This document shows, one piece after another, positions 35,301 to 42,749 of a stretch of 64,000 nt of DNA. This stretch comes from Paroedura picta. Its lineage: Eukaryota; Chordata; Lepidosauria; Squamata; Gekkonidae. The stretch lies in contig NC_135386.1 in NCBI RefSeq assembly GCF_049243985.1, positions 16,832,202-16,896,201 on the forward strand, written 5' to 3'. Both the position numbers and the translations under genes were made by a program. Within the stretch, counting starts at the first letter, position 1, and every line of letters begins with the position of its first letter. The notes beneath the pieces were generated by a model. That model had not been told where the DNA came from and did not search any database. It saw nothing but the letters and a program-made list of their open reading frames with translations.

Positions 35301-35613
35301 TGAAAGTCAGCCTCGCCAAAAGGGGCAGGCCTTCACCCATGAGACGGCCACGGCCAAGTGCCGGGAGAAGCTGCCGGTGGAGGACGTGTACTTCAAGTCC
35401 TGCGTCTTCGACCTCTTGACCACGGGGGACGTCAACTTCACGCTGGCCGCCTACTACGCCTTCGAGGACGTCAAGATGCTCCATTCCAACAAAGAGAAAT
35501 TGCACTTGTACGGACAGCCCAGGAATGCGGCTCCCTCTCGGCTGACTGCTCCTCTTGTCCTTCTCCTGGCTGTGCTGGGATATTTGGGCCCCTTCTCGGC
35601 CATTTTCCTATAG
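14642..35613 (+). CDS. RGMA: RGMA, repulsive guidance molecule A (complete CDS, four coding exons)
   Basis: Joined segments 14642-14655, 20541-20656, 32375-32886 and 34936-35613 give 1320 bases, a 439-residue protein plus stop; human RGMA is 450 residues. All introns are GT-AG. Order of parts: signal peptide about 20-44; Cys-rich N-terminal RGM domain; RGD at 94-96; partial von Willebrand factor D domain with the FGDPH motif at 165-169, whose Asp-Pro bond is autocatalytically cleaved in RGM proteins; C-terminal hydrophobic GPI-attachment segment about 417-439. N-glycosylation sequons are at 114, 158 and 381. Family knowledge: a membrane-anchored ligand of neogenin and BMP co-receptor in axon guidance and neural tube development. 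The start Met is chosen because the first five residues match the human N-terminus. A second RGD (131-133, followed by Ser) is unusual. RGMB and hemojuvelin are excluded by the close match to RGMA and by the CHD2 neighbour. Confidence 0.97.
15812..15930 (+). mobile_element. tRNA-derived SINE, 5' part
   Basis: GGTCGTGGTTAAGAGCAGCC followed by GATTCCCCGCTCCTCCACAT and the AGCCAGCTGGGTGACCTTGG block. The 3' part is missing. Confidence 0.65.
16248..16383. mobile_element. hAT-like palindromic MITE, copy 2
   Basis: Same palindrome with the CTGTGGCCC subfamily variant. Flanks TTTTTGGG and ATTTTGGG match at 7 of 8 bases. Confidence 0.9.
16585..16797 (+). mobile_element. tRNA-derived SINE, second type, near full length
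   Basis: GTGTCGTGCAGTGGTTAGG, GGGTTCGAATTCCCACTCTG, CATGGAAGCTC, ACCTCACAGAGTTGTTGTGG, ending in GAATGAATAAA. Confidence 0.8.
17030..17150 (+). repeat. TTTCTCCAGGGGAACT-family repeat, 3' part
   Basis: CTCTAAAGCATCCCTTTTCT, GTAGTCTGGAGATGAGCTCT and GGCTCTCCAGGCCCCAGCTG. Confidence 0.55.
17675..18042 (-). mobile_element. Two tandem Sauria-like SINE copies
   Basis: A 3' fragment (17675-17815) is followed directly by a nearly full copy (17823-18042) in the same orientation. Each begins with GAAGAAGA..TTGG and has CGAAGGAGTCTCAAAGCGGC. The second ends in the tRNA-like head with CGAACCCGGC. Confidence 0.8.
18938..19199 (+). mobile_element. tRNA-derived SINE, Sauria-like
   Basis: GCGTGGTGCAGTGGTTAAAA (A box), GGTTTGATTCCCCGCTCC (B box), body and CTTCTT-type 3' end, close to full length, with a short internal duplication of CAGCTCTCTCAGAG. 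Confidence 0.8.
20330..20367 (+). repeat. (CTC)n tract near RGMA exon 2
   Basis: About twelve CTC units with one imperfection, inside the GC-rich block and upstream of the exon 2 acceptor. Confidence 0.85.
20541..20656 (+). CDS. RGMA: RGMA coding exon 2 (signal peptide)
   Basis: The acceptor ctctag follows a very long CT-rich tract at about 20445-20540, and the donor is gtaag. It encodes residues 5-44, including GWMVMGRG, which is close to human GWMGMGRG, and the hydrophobic core [14 protein letters not shown] of the signal peptide. The surrounding 700 bases are GC-rich. Confidence 0.93.
20995..21325 (+). repeat. Interspersed repeat, AAGCTTTCG-hairpin family, rearranged copies
   Basis: AGTTTGAGTCCAGGGGCTCC, CACGAAAGCTCACACCTGGC, GGTCTTCAAGGTGCCGCTGG, GGACCAACACGGCTGCC. 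Units lie in both orientations. Confidence 0.55.
21469..21604. mobile_element. hAT-like palindromic MITE, copy 3
   Basis: Lies in RGMA intron 2. It has a perfect 8-bp target duplication GGTTGGAG on both sides. The right terminus is altered (CTACCCCAG). Confidence 0.9.
23380..23646 (+). mobile_element. tRNA-derived SINE, Sauria-like
   Basis: GCGTGGTGTAGTGGTTAAGA through GGGCTTGATTCCCCTC to AACTCTTCTTCTTCTC, full-length arrangement. Confidence 0.8.
23966..24095 (+). repeat. Interspersed repeat, AAGCTTTCG-hairpin family
   Basis: GGCCGTGTTGGTCTGAAGCA, AGTTTATTCAAGGGGTAAGC, TTTCATGTGCCGGCATGC, then a second CTGGGTTGCTGTGTTAGTCC. Confidence 0.6.
24105..24535 (+). mobile_element. CR1 LINE 3' end (reverse transcriptase C-terminus and 3' UTR)
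   Basis: A frame at 24118-24516 encodes [18 protein letters not shown], then [20 protein letters not shown] and [17 protein letters not shown], the conserved C-terminus of CR1 ORF2. It is followed by GGGACTAGATGGCC-type 3' UTR and GGATTCCTTGATTCTAAT, the usual short-repeat end. 5'-truncated, as normal for CR1. Confidence 0.88.
24535..24770 (+). repeat. Interspersed repeat, AAGCTTTCG-hairpin family
   Basis: AGTTTGAGTCCAGGGGCACC and GGGTGTAAGCTTTTATGTCC, with an opposite-strand piece GACACCTTGAATAACACTTG at about 24700. Confidence 0.55.
24985..25045. promoter_or_regulatory. GATA-site cluster in RGMA intron 2
   Basis: CCGGATAAGAG, then TTATCAGATAAG overlapping TTGATAA: at least four GATA-type cores in 50 bases in repeat-free DNA. 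Confidence 0.35.
25879..26039. mobile_element. hAT-like MITE, older GGCCAAAC subfamily, with internal arm duplication
   Basis: Right end is CCAAAAC/GTTTTGGCCACCCCTG-like. The segment GGGAATTGTAGTCCATGGAT is tandemly duplicated in the right arm. Flanks GGGTAGGG and CTGTAGGG match at 6 of 8. Confidence 0.75.
26437..26530 (+). repeat. (AAGG)n microsatellite
   Basis: About 23 uninterrupted GGAA units in RGMA intron 2, likely length-polymorphic. Confidence 0.95.
26653..26722. mobile_element. hAT-like MITE, right half only
   Basis: Only the right arm remains (GGCAGGGGCTCATGG to TTTGGCCACGCCTG); it is a GGCCAAAC-subfamily relic. Confidence 0.7.
26930..27095 (+). mobile_element. 5S rRNA-derived SINE, diverged
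   Basis: GGTTTGATCTCCTCATCTCT, AAGCTGAGCAGAGCTGG and GGGGAGACCATCGAGGGATT align with the 5S rRNA middle and 3' part. Confidence 0.55.
27413..27442 (+). repeat. (GGGA/GAGA)n tract
   Basis: Imperfect purine repeat. Confidence 0.7.
28105..28265 (-). repeat. TTTCTCCAGGGGAACT-family repeat
   Basis: AGGGTTGCCAACCTCCTGGT, TTAGAGGGTGGGCACGG, CCCCCAAATCTCCAGCCGTT. RGMA intron 2. Confidence 0.5.
29765..29935 (+). repeat. TTTCTCCAGGGGAACT-family repeat
   Basis: CTGGGAAACTCCCAGGAGAT, TTTGGGGATGGATCCTGGGG, GAGTCCGTTCTCCAAGGCAA. Confidence 0.5.
30150..30545 (+). repeat. Three tandem units of a 125-135-base dispersed repeat
   Basis: Each unit has a GAGACAGGATGCTGGACTAG-type core followed by GGTCTGATC..CGGGCTC at about 30210-30260, 30340-30395 and 30475-30525. 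A reverse single copy lies at 4737-4830. Confidence 0.65.
31130..31240. mobile_element. Degenerate MITE-related palindrome
   Basis: The core GATGTCCATGGACTACAATT and its complement remain, with altered ends (an AGGAGCA...TGCTCCT outer stem). Probably an old or rearranged copy; borders approximate. Confidence 0.55.
31645..31862 (+). mobile_element. tRNA-derived SINE, second type
   Basis: GAGTTCAAATCCTTACTCTG, GGCATGGAAGCTTGCTGGGT, GGGGTTGTCGTGAGGATA, end near GACATAAATAG. Diverged. Confidence 0.75.
31891..31995. mobile_element. hAT-like MITE with deleted centre
   Basis: Both termini present, central hairpin shortened. Flanks CTTTAGGG and TTTTCGGG match at 6 of 8. Confidence 0.8.
32047..32268 (+). 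repeat. Interspersed repeat, AAGCTTTCG-hairpin family, two tandem units
   Basis: Units of about 110 bases: AGTTTGAATCCAGGGCACCC...CTTCTTCAGGTAGA and AGCTTGAGTCCAGGGGCACC...CTTCTTCAGATACA. It ends about 100 bases before RGMA exon 3. Confidence 0.65.
32375..32886 (+). CDS. RGMA: RGMA coding exon 3 (RGM N-terminal domain and FGDPH site)
   Basis: The acceptor ttttag is followed by residues 44-214, and the donor is gtaaat. It holds the conserved [13 protein letters not shown] block, the NCS and NYT sequons and the FGDPH autocleavage site. The exon is very GC-rich with high third-position GC compared with the introns around it, as is usual for RGMA. Confidence 0.97.
34235..34415 (+). mobile_element. 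tRNA-derived SINE, third type, in RGMA intron 3
   Basis: GCTTGCAGGAGGTCCCACGC, TCAGTTCCTGGGATCTGCAG, ending with the typical ATGGCTTCATGTGTTCA. Confidence 0.7.
34576..34674. repeat. Small inverted repeat in RGMA intron 3
   Basis: GTTCTGACCATAGAGTTCC pairs with GAAACTCTATGGTCAAAAC about 80 bases on, and an inner pair (GAGCTACCT/AGGTAGTTC) nests inside. Related words occur at 36510-36605 and 62225-62340, suggesting a small dispersed family. Confidence 0.5.
34936..35613 (+). CDS. RGMA: RGMA coding exon 4 (vWF-D remainder, C-terminal domain, GPI signal)
   Basis: The acceptor ctgcag starts in phase 0. It encodes residues 215-439 and ends in TAG. It contains the near-invariant stretch around [19 protein letters not shown], the NFT sequon at 381 and a hydrophobic C-terminus suited to GPI transfer. 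The segment at about 330-350 differs most from mammals, as expected for a linker. Confidence 0.97.
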   Translation, partial: LTIIFKSFQECVDQKVYQAEMDELPAAFTDGSQNGGEKNGANSLKITEKVSGQHVEIQAKYIGTTIVVRQVGRYLTFAVRMPEEVVNAVEDRDNQGLYLCLRGCPLNEQIDFEAVRSAAPATESQPRQKGQAFTHETATAKCREKLPVEDVYFKSCVFDLLTTGDVNFTLAAYYAFEDVKMLHSNKEKLHLYGQPRNAAPSRLTAPLVLLLAVLGYLGPFSAIFL

Positions 35614-36494
35614 GCCTTCACCTTGCAGAGGCAACTAAGAAACGGACCGCTGTCCTGGTACGAACTGAGCCATCGGGGAGCGGGCGGCCTCTCTGAGCGA
35701 GTCCTCGACCTCCTTGCTGCACAAAGGTTTTCTTCCACGGCGAAGAGTTTCCGTACGACTCCGACTCGCGTTTGCCGCGTTCTCGGTTTCCTCTTATCGC
35801 TAAGACTTATGGGAGGCCCTTTCCCTCCCTCGCGCTCCTTTGTCTGTGTTTCAGATGGTTGTGGTGATTGTGACTTTGGCATTTGTGTGAGCTGGGTCCT
35901 TGTCGGAGAGGCAGAGGGGACCAGCGTTGCTAGAAGGGAGCCGTGGTATCACAACCACGCAGGGCGTGTCGTCAAAAGCCCAGCTAGAAAGATCTCCCAG
36001 AGGTCTCCCTCTTGAGCAGTTCTTTATGTTGGATGCCCATGCTGTCTCCAACGCCTGCACCTGGGGAAATGCCTCACCCATGTTCCTCCTCCTCACGCAT
36101 GCGGAGCATGCCCTTCCTTGTTTGTAGTGGTGGCTGATGCACCCCAAAGCATCAGTGCTCACCCTTGTGCAGCTGCAGGCAGCTGCCTGGTCAAAATTGG
36201 GGATGGCTCGTAGGTTGGGATCTGCCCTCTTCTCCCCTTTCCTATACTCCCATCGTCGGTCCTGGAATGAACGGGAGGAGGAGGAGGAGGAGATCCAGGT
36301 TTCCAGAATCTCTTGATCCCTCCTCTAGCAGGATGTTTGCTCTTTGGGTAAGAAAAGGGGGTATCTGGGGTTGCGGATAATGTTGGTTTCCCGCCTTCGT
36401 TGGGGGGTGGCCGTGAAAGAAACATAAAAGGGGGGGGGGGGACATGGCCAGCCTCAGTGCTGATTCACATCCAGGGATAACTGCAAAGTGAGAG

Positions 36495-36610
36495 TGGGTA
36501 TCCCTAGGGATCTCCGGAAACTCTATTGTAAAATCATGAAGTTTCTGACAATTCCTAGAGCTACTCTTTATCCCTTCCACTTGTACCTGGAAGTGAGGGA
36601 GTGACATAAG
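36495..36610. repeat. Fragment related to the 34576 inverted-repeat family
   Basis: Shares AAACTCTATTGTAAAATC, TTCCTAGAGCTAC and TACCTGGAAGTGA with the elements at 34.6 and 62.2 kb. Borders uncertain. Confidence 0.35.
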
Positions 36611-36842
36611 CGACTCCACACGCCAGCTTCATGTCCTCGCCACCTGGCCCTCCCCTTATTGGCTGGCGGCAACAGGGATCTCCTTGACCTTTCCTGGATA
36701 GCAGATTTCGGCCTTGCCCAAGGGCACACTGCCCGCCTTCTGTCTGTAACCTCATTTTCCATCCTCTGGTTCTAACCTTTACCTCTCACGTTCATCCCAA
36801 TACGCTCAGGATACTCTAGGCCAGTATTTCAGTGGTGTACGA

Positions 36843-36917
36843 CAGGGGTAGTCAACCTGTGGTCCTCCAGATGTCCCTGGACTACAATTCCCATGAGCCC
36901 CTGCCAGCATTTGCCCT
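36843..36917. mobile_element. hAT-like MITE, left half, in the RGMA 3' region
   Basis: CAGGGGTAGTCAACCTGTGG subfamily; ends abruptly after the central CTGCCAGCATTTGC, with no right arm following. Confidence 0.8.
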
Positions 36918-37182
36918 GGTGCACGCCACTTCTTTTAACTTTGACCTTGCACAGCAAATAGAGGTGGATTTTCTTCTGGGGTGGGGCATTGATGGAAACA
37001 TGACGTCCCTTGACATGGGGCTTTTCCACATTCTCATTTCCCTTTTTGTGAAAATATAGATTTATTAAAAGCTTTCAAGCATTACATTAAAAATGAAAGA
37101 AAACAGGGGGAAAGTAAGGAACAATATGTAACTGAGGAGTGTTCCTGTTTCTTTGAGCTTTTTGGGGTGTGTTCTGCCCGTG

Positions 37183-37307
37183 TTTTGCTCCATCTACTTG
37201 TTGATTTGATATTACATTGCTTTATGTCTAGCATTGAAACCCGAAGTTTGGGCAATATGCCAGACAAGAAGTGATGTAATATTGAATCAACCACTAGTGG
37301 GAGCAAA
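37183..37307. repeat. AT-rich fold-back repeat, second type
   Basis: An arm at 37183-37223 (TTTTGCTCC...ATATTACATTGCTT) is complementary with a few mismatches to 37268-37307 (AAGTGATGTAATATT...GGAGCAAAA). Weaker complementarity may extend to about 37140 and 37365. It is unrelated to the hAT-like MITE. Probably another non-autonomous DNA element. Confidence 0.6.
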
Positions 37308-37626
37308 ACATACGTAGAATGGGGAAGCTCAGGGGTGGGATGAAGCAACAGGTATATATAAGCAAGGAAGATCAGAAGGCAGAAAAGCCCTTTGGCGTAT
37401 AAACCAGAGCTGGTTAGGGCTACGGGAGACTATGGTGTACACTGTTTTCAAATTTATCACATGGGATTACTCTTAAGTGCTGCTATCCAATTTGTTTCCC
37501 CACATCTCTGTGTCCTACCTGGTGGACTGAGGCTCCAACCCCCCCAGCAGCCTGGCTTCTCTTCTCTACCCCTCATTTTCTTTCTACAGTATCCCCGCTG
37601 GGCCACTCAAATGCAATTCCATAGCC

Positions 37627-37764
37627 CAGGGGTAGTCAAACTGCGGCCCTCCAGATGTCCATGGACTACAATTCCCAGGAGCCCCCTGCCAGCAAATGCT
37701 GGCAGGGGGCTCCTGGGAATTGTAGTCCATGGACATCTGGAGGGCCGCAGTTTGACTACCCCTG
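37627..37764. mobile_element. hAT-like MITE, intact perfect palindrome
   Basis: Two arms of 68 bases that I read as fully complementary, separated by two bases. The 8-bp duplication CCATAGCC is perfect on both sides. It looks like the youngest copy here. It lies in the likely RGMA 3' UTR. Confidence 0.95.
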
Positions 37765-38379
37765 CCATAGCCCTTGGTTGTAAATTATTATGTCTGTAAT
37801 ATAGAGAGGGACCTCCTGATGGTCTTGAGTGGCTGTACAGTACAGATAAAGAGGTGTGAGTTTTGTTTCAAGTGGTTGATGACAATATGTGTTTACTACT
37901 TTGCCCCACCCCGCCCCCTCTGGTTGATTTGCCAGGGATCTGTTGGTCGTCTCCTCTTTTCTATGGGTTGACATTTCTTTCGAAAGAGAGCACAAAACAG
38001 GGATCCCTCAACCACGTCGGCAAACTTGGGCTCGGATGGGGAGGTTGGGAGTTGGCAAGTTTGCTCACGAGGAGACTGGAGCTCCCAGGGCCTAGAAAAC
38101 CACCGACTCTTTTCTTTGGGCAGAAGAGATCTCGTTGAGAAGACCCATCAGCCGGTTTGACGTCTGTCATTCCCGCATCTGCATGGTGCAGCTAGTGCAA
38201 TTCTTTGGCCAACTGGACAGCGGAGTACTTGTTAGCAACAGAAATTGTGTTATTTGTTGAATCTTGCCTCCTCTGACTTGTTTAAAAACAGTGTTTCTGT
38301 GGGGTGACGGAGCTGTCCTTGTGTCTATCAGTGAAAAAATCCCTCCCGAGAGGAACAAGAGAATGGCCTGACCCAAATA

Positions 38380-38730
38380 ATAACCCCTTCTGGCAGAGTT
38401 TAAATATGCAAGAAAGGGGCAGAGCACCAAGCTGCTTAAAAGAATAGTTGTATTTGTGGAGAGAGAGAGATTCCTAACTGTCTAACTGCTCTATTCTGTT
38501 CATTCATCTGTTGTGGAGGCAAGCAGGGAGGAAGCCTGCTCAAAGGAACAGGAAGTCTCCCGTGGAGCCAATCAGAACAGAGGAGATTATTTGAAAAATA
38601 TCCAAAAGTTCCCATCCAAATATGCCAACTGCACATCTCCTCCGATGCCCCCTGCAGGATATTCTTCATAAGTTGTTGAATCATGCACACTGCGGATCTT
38701 GTGTATTCCAACAACCAACTGCCTCCACAT
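38380..38730 (-). mobile_element. LTR-like dispersed fossil, second copy
   Basis: Same block order as 330-735 in reverse complement, including CCTAACTGTCTAACTG, GAGCCAATCAGAACAGAGGA and CACATCTCCTCCGATGCCCC. Lies in the likely RGMA 3' UTR. Broken and clearly diverged from the first copy. Confidence 0.5.
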
Positions 38731-39080
38731 TTGTGGAAAAATTGCTTTCATTTGCAAAAAAGACAGGTGAATCTAAACTCCCTCTTGGCTGCATTGAGAC
38801 GGGCTGCTCAAGCGTATGGGTTCAAACTTGGGTCGATTCTCCAAGTCCCCCGTCACTTGAAAGAGGAGACAATGTCTACCGCGGGACGAAATTATACGTG
38901 CAGCTGGATCTTCTCAACAGATCCTTCTCTTTAGGACCTGCCCCGTTCTTCCAAGTCCCTCTTCTAGGCGTCGGGATAGCCCTGTTAGAATGATCCACGA
39001 ATGGAGAAAGCACTTTATTTTGTAACATTCTGACTTACAGCAGAGCCAACGAAGACCCAGCAAATCCTTTCCACCTGTTT

Positions 39081-39112
39081 TTTGTGTGTGTGCGTGTGCG
39101 TGTGTGTGTGTA
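39081..39112 (+). repeat. (GT)n microsatellite near the RGMA 3' end
   Basis: GT units with two GC interruptions. Confidence 0.8.
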
Positions 39113-39599
39113 GAACTTCTGTGGGGGGGGGGTTACTGTACATACTGTAAATTATTTATTGATGAGAATTCAAGTAAAAAAACACATTTTTTTTGTTTCT
39201 TCCCAGCATTGTGGAAATGACTGTTTTTTCTGAGTGTGGAATCTTTAATCAGGCAAGTGAAGCAGTGTGTGCCTGGATTAAACCTCCCCCCACCCCACAC
39301 ACACACATGCATATCTATGCAACCTCTGCTTCCTTTGGAGACCTGCAAGGATGTCGTGGTTATCTGGGATCCCCGAATTTGCCACGGAAGCTCACGGGGC
39401 GACTCTCAGTCGGTCATTCTCTCTGGGCTGCAGTGAGAGCAAAATGGAAGACCTCCCCCAGCTTCGCCCCACCCCAAACAAATAATCCGTAGGAATTTCC
39501 CAACGCAGAGCTGGCCATCCCCTATAAGTAGGCTTTATGACACCTCCCTTCCAACTCTGATGATCAGCTCTGGGTTGGGAGAGAGCAAGCAATTTGGTA

Positions 39600-39741
39600 G
39601 GAGGGGTGGGTTAGATTTTGCCATCTGTGGTTTTTTGTTGGATGTCCTGTTTTTAATGGGGTTTTATCTGGGTTTTTTTATGATGGACCATTGTAACCCG
39701 CCACGGGCCGGCTTTGGGAGTGGCAGGGAATAAATCTAATA
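39600..39741 (+). mobile_element. LINE-like 3' tail leading into (AAT)n
   Basis: ACCATTGTAACCCGCCACGG, GCTTTGGGAGTGGCAGGGAA and TAAATCTAATAAATAAT resemble the 3' end of a squamate non-LTR element whose tail seeded the long AAT tract. Confidence 0.55.

Positions 39742-39818
<77 letters not shown>
39742..39818 (+). repeat. (AAT)n microsatellite
   Basis: About 25 uninterrupted units, attached to a LINE-like tail. Confidence 0.95.
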
Positions 39819-39819
<1 letters not shown>

Positions 39820-39820
<1 letters not shown>

Positions 39821-40140
39821 TTGGGTGGAACCTGAGGGCAGTGAGGTTTGGGGAGGAGAACGAGACCTCCTCAAGATACAATCCACCCTCTAAATCCACC
39901 CTCTAAAGCAGGGGTAGTCAAACTGCAGCCCTCCAGAGGTCCATGGACTACAATTCCCAGAAGCCCCTGCCAGCGAATGGTGGCAGGGGCTTCTAGGAAT
40001 TGTAGTCCATGGACATCTGGAGGGCCGCAGTTTGACTACCCCTGCTCTAAAGGAACCATTTTCTCCAGGGAAACTGATCTCTATCGTCTGGTGATCCCTT
40101 GTAATCCCAGGCGATCTCCAGGACCCACTTGGAGGTTAGC
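39820..40140 (+). repeat. TTTCTCCAGGGGAACT-family repeat split by a MITE
   Basis: Parts 39820-39908 and 40045-40140 are contiguous in the family order once the MITE and one copy of its duplication are ignored. Confidence 0.65.
39909..40044. mobile_element. hAT-like MITE inserted into another repeat
   Basis: Perfect 8-bp duplication CTCTAAAG. It splits an older interspersed repeat (39820-39908 and 40045-40140), so the relative age order is clear. Confidence 0.92.
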
Positions 40141-41529
40141 AGCTCTATTTATAACTGGGATAAAAAGACTCAGAGGTCGCCCTTCCTCCTCGTATCTGAC
40201 AAAGGGAGTGCTGACTCTCGGAAGCTCATCTCCTGAGAATATTCTGGGCTTCTCAGGTGCTTCGGTGCGAGATGCACCCTTGGCCTGGTCCAGCAGGGCA
40301 GCTCTGGCGTTCGGATGGGGCCGGGCTGCAGCTATTCTGCCGCAGACCACCACGGCTTGCAACCTTTCCCCCCTCCTGGCGCTCCAGCCTTCCTGGGGCC
40401 TCTCCACAAAGCCGGCCAGCCGGCCCCTGCCAAGTCAGCAATGGCTGAATCAGTGTTTCCATCGTAAAACCGTCTCTTTGGGGAACACGTCCCAGCTGTG
40501 AAATTTCACTCCCGCCTGCGAGACCAGAGCTGCCTGGCTCCGGCCCTCTGCAGGTGTGGAAAAAGCCTTCTGGTTGGGGGCGGGAGAGGGGCTTTGCTCT
40601 GCCAGGAAAAATGCATTCCGCTCTTGCCCTTCGGTAAACCTGAGGGGAAGCCGAGGAACCAAACAACTCTTGAGGAATTGGAGGCCAGAGGCCAGAGGGG
40701 ACGGTAGAGGCCGGAAGGTCAGGTTGCAAACTTCAGCTTCGGAAATTCCTGCAGTTTGGGGAGTGGGGGTGCCGCGAAGAGGTTTTCGACTGGCTTCGAG
40801 TGTGGATCCCACATGGAGAACCTGGAGTTGTGAATGCAACAGATGTCGTGCCTCCTTGTCAATGGCCCCTTTCTGTGGGAAGCCCCAAGATTGAACCACC
40901 TCTAAGGAAGGTAAAGAAGAGAGTTGTAGACCAGGGGCCAAGACCTTAATCCTGTGGGGCCCCCAAGCACCAAGGAGCCCGAGCATCCATGCTCCATCTA
41001 TACCTTGCGGCTAAGAGCCATTGGTGGGCCTCTGCTCCTTTCGACCCTGGTTCTCGCATGTCCTGCTCCGTCTCTAACCGGTACTCCATGCTGGACTTGA
41101 TACACACTTCAGTGATTCTCAAACCGTGGGCTGTGTGAAAGAATTTGAATCCATCCCATGGGTTGGAGCCAGCAAAAAAACCTTCACCAATAAAGGTGCA
41201 GACCTTGGTCCCGTTCCCCAATAAGACATGCTGCAGAGGGGCTTTTCAGGCTACAATAGGCCCTACAAAGAAATCTCTCCCTACTAATGGAGATGCTCTG
41301 ATTTGATTGAAATTGCATCGCACAGATCTGCTTTACAGACCAATTTGTCATTAAACCAACAAAACAGAAAACTCCGTGAATTTCACACAAAATTTCACAC
41401 ACAGGGGACCAGTCAATAACAGATTCACGGCCCAGCTCATGTGCAGCTCCCCCGTTCCTCCTGGCCAGCTTCCAGTATGGTATAAATGCCAGATTGGAGA
41501 ACCTTCTGAAATCCAGAGTTTAACTGGTA
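40141..41529. other. Intergenic stretch between RGMA and CHD2
   Basis: No gene, no clear repeat, GC-moderate. I see nothing I can name in it. Confidence 0.4.
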
Positions 41530-41785
41530 TTACGTCCGCGGGGACCTTTTAAGTCCAACGTGTTTCGTTCTGGGTATAAGTTTGTGTGTCAAGGCAGGAG
41601 TGCCTGCCCATGGAAGTTTATACCCAAAAGGAAACTTTTTGGCTTCAAAGGTGCCCCTGGACTCAGACTTTGCTCTACCAACTTCAGACCACCTGAATCT
41701 ACCAGAAGCAGCATGCATGTGCGCTTTCCCCTTGAAGATAAAACCTGGTTGGTCCCTCAAGGGTGCCCCTGGACTCAAAACGCTG
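41530..41785 (+). repeat. Interspersed repeat, AAGCTTTCG-hairpin family, inverted units
   Basis: GGGTATAAGTTTGTGTGTCA in one orientation and GGCTTCAAAGGTGCCCCTGG in the other, followed by CCTCAAGGGTGCCCCTGG. Confidence 0.55.
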
Positions 41786-42157
41786 TCCTCCTTCCCTCGT
41801 TTAATTCTCACAACAACCCTGTGAGGTAGCAGTGGGAAAGAGCAGGAAACCGGTAGCTCCCTGAAAGTGAACAACATTTAGTCTGTAAGACCAAATGCAG
41901 AAAGATCAAGATGGGCGGCCATGTTCGCCTGCCCATAGAAGCAGAAAAGAGCAAGAATCCGGGAACACCTTCAAGGCGAAAAATGACGGCAGAGGAGCTT
42001 TCGGGAGTCACTGCTCAGAGCTGCAACTCAAGAAAGCTCATCCCCTCTTGCACATTTTGGCACTGAGCAATTCATGAAACCTCCTACCTTGCCCCAATTT
42101 TTAGCCTTGAAGGTGCTCCTGGACTCCAGCGCTCTTCGACTGCTATGGACAGACTCA

Positions 42158-42437
42158 CAGGAAGAAGAGTTGATTCTTATATGCCGCTTTTCCCTACCCG
42201 AAGGAGGCTCAAAGCAGCTTACAGTCGCCTTCCATTCCTCTCCCCACAACAGATACCCTGTGGGGTGGGTGAGGCTGAGAGAGCACTGATATCACTGCTC
42301 GGTCAGAACAGTTATATCAGTGCCGTGGCAAGCCCAAGGTCACCCAGCTGGTTGCATTTGGGGGAGCGCAGAATCGAACCCAGCATGCCAGATTAGAAGT
42401 CCACACTCCTAACCACTACACCAAACTGGCTCTCCAG
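42158..42437 (-). mobile_element. tRNA-derived SINE, Sauria-like, full length
   Basis: GAAGAAGAGTTGATTCTTAT at the tail side; TAACCACTACACCAAACTGG at the head side; B box complement GAATCGAACCC. The best preserved copy in the window. Confidence 0.85.
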
Positions 42438-42717
42438 AGGCAGGGCTGCCAGCCTTGACCTGTTAAGTAGGTTCAGGCAGGAGCGATGGGCCCAAGGTCA
42501 CCCACTGCACTTTGTGGCTCTGGTTTCCCCACATCCAGCTCGGTGCTTTAACCCGCTCTGCCCCCCTGCCTCTCCCTTCTGAAGATCCGATGGAGTCACA
42601 GAGACGCTTGAGCTCTTTGTGGAGCAGCCAAACTCACTTTGGCCTGACAAGAGACCCGGAAAGGCCTTTTGACGCGAGGAGCCTGGCTGGGGTCTCTCTC
42701 CCCCACTCCGCCGGCCA

Positions 42718-42723
42718 AATAAA
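42718..42723 (+). terminator. AATAAA on the + strand facing the CHD2 poly(A) signal
   Basis: A canonical hexamer on the strand of RGMA lies about 40 bases from the CHD2 signal, pointing the opposite way. It could end read-through or distal RGMA transcripts, or be chance. Confidence 0.3.
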
Positions 42724-42749
42724 AGGAGCCTCAGACATTTTGTGAAAAC

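Larger units (their letters stand above)
35614..39190 (+). other. RGMA: Probable RGMA 3' UTR
   Basis: This runs from the RGMA stop to a candidate 3' end at about 39165-39195, where an AT-rich unique stretch carries the variant poly(A) hexamer AGTAAA followed by a T/GT-rich element. Inside lie a MITE half-copy (36843), a complete MITE (37627-37764), another fold-back repeat (about 37183-37307) and an LTR-like fossil (about 38380-38730). The end point is inference; a shorter UTR is possible. Confidence 0.4.

Noticed and set aside
37392-37799. 135-residue open frame on the + strand
   Set aside because: It runs through the palindromic MITE; its [12 protein letters not shown] peptide recurs wherever the MITE occurs.
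39653-39899. Open frames with poly-Tyr or poly-Leu
   Set aside because: Translation of the AAT microsatellite.
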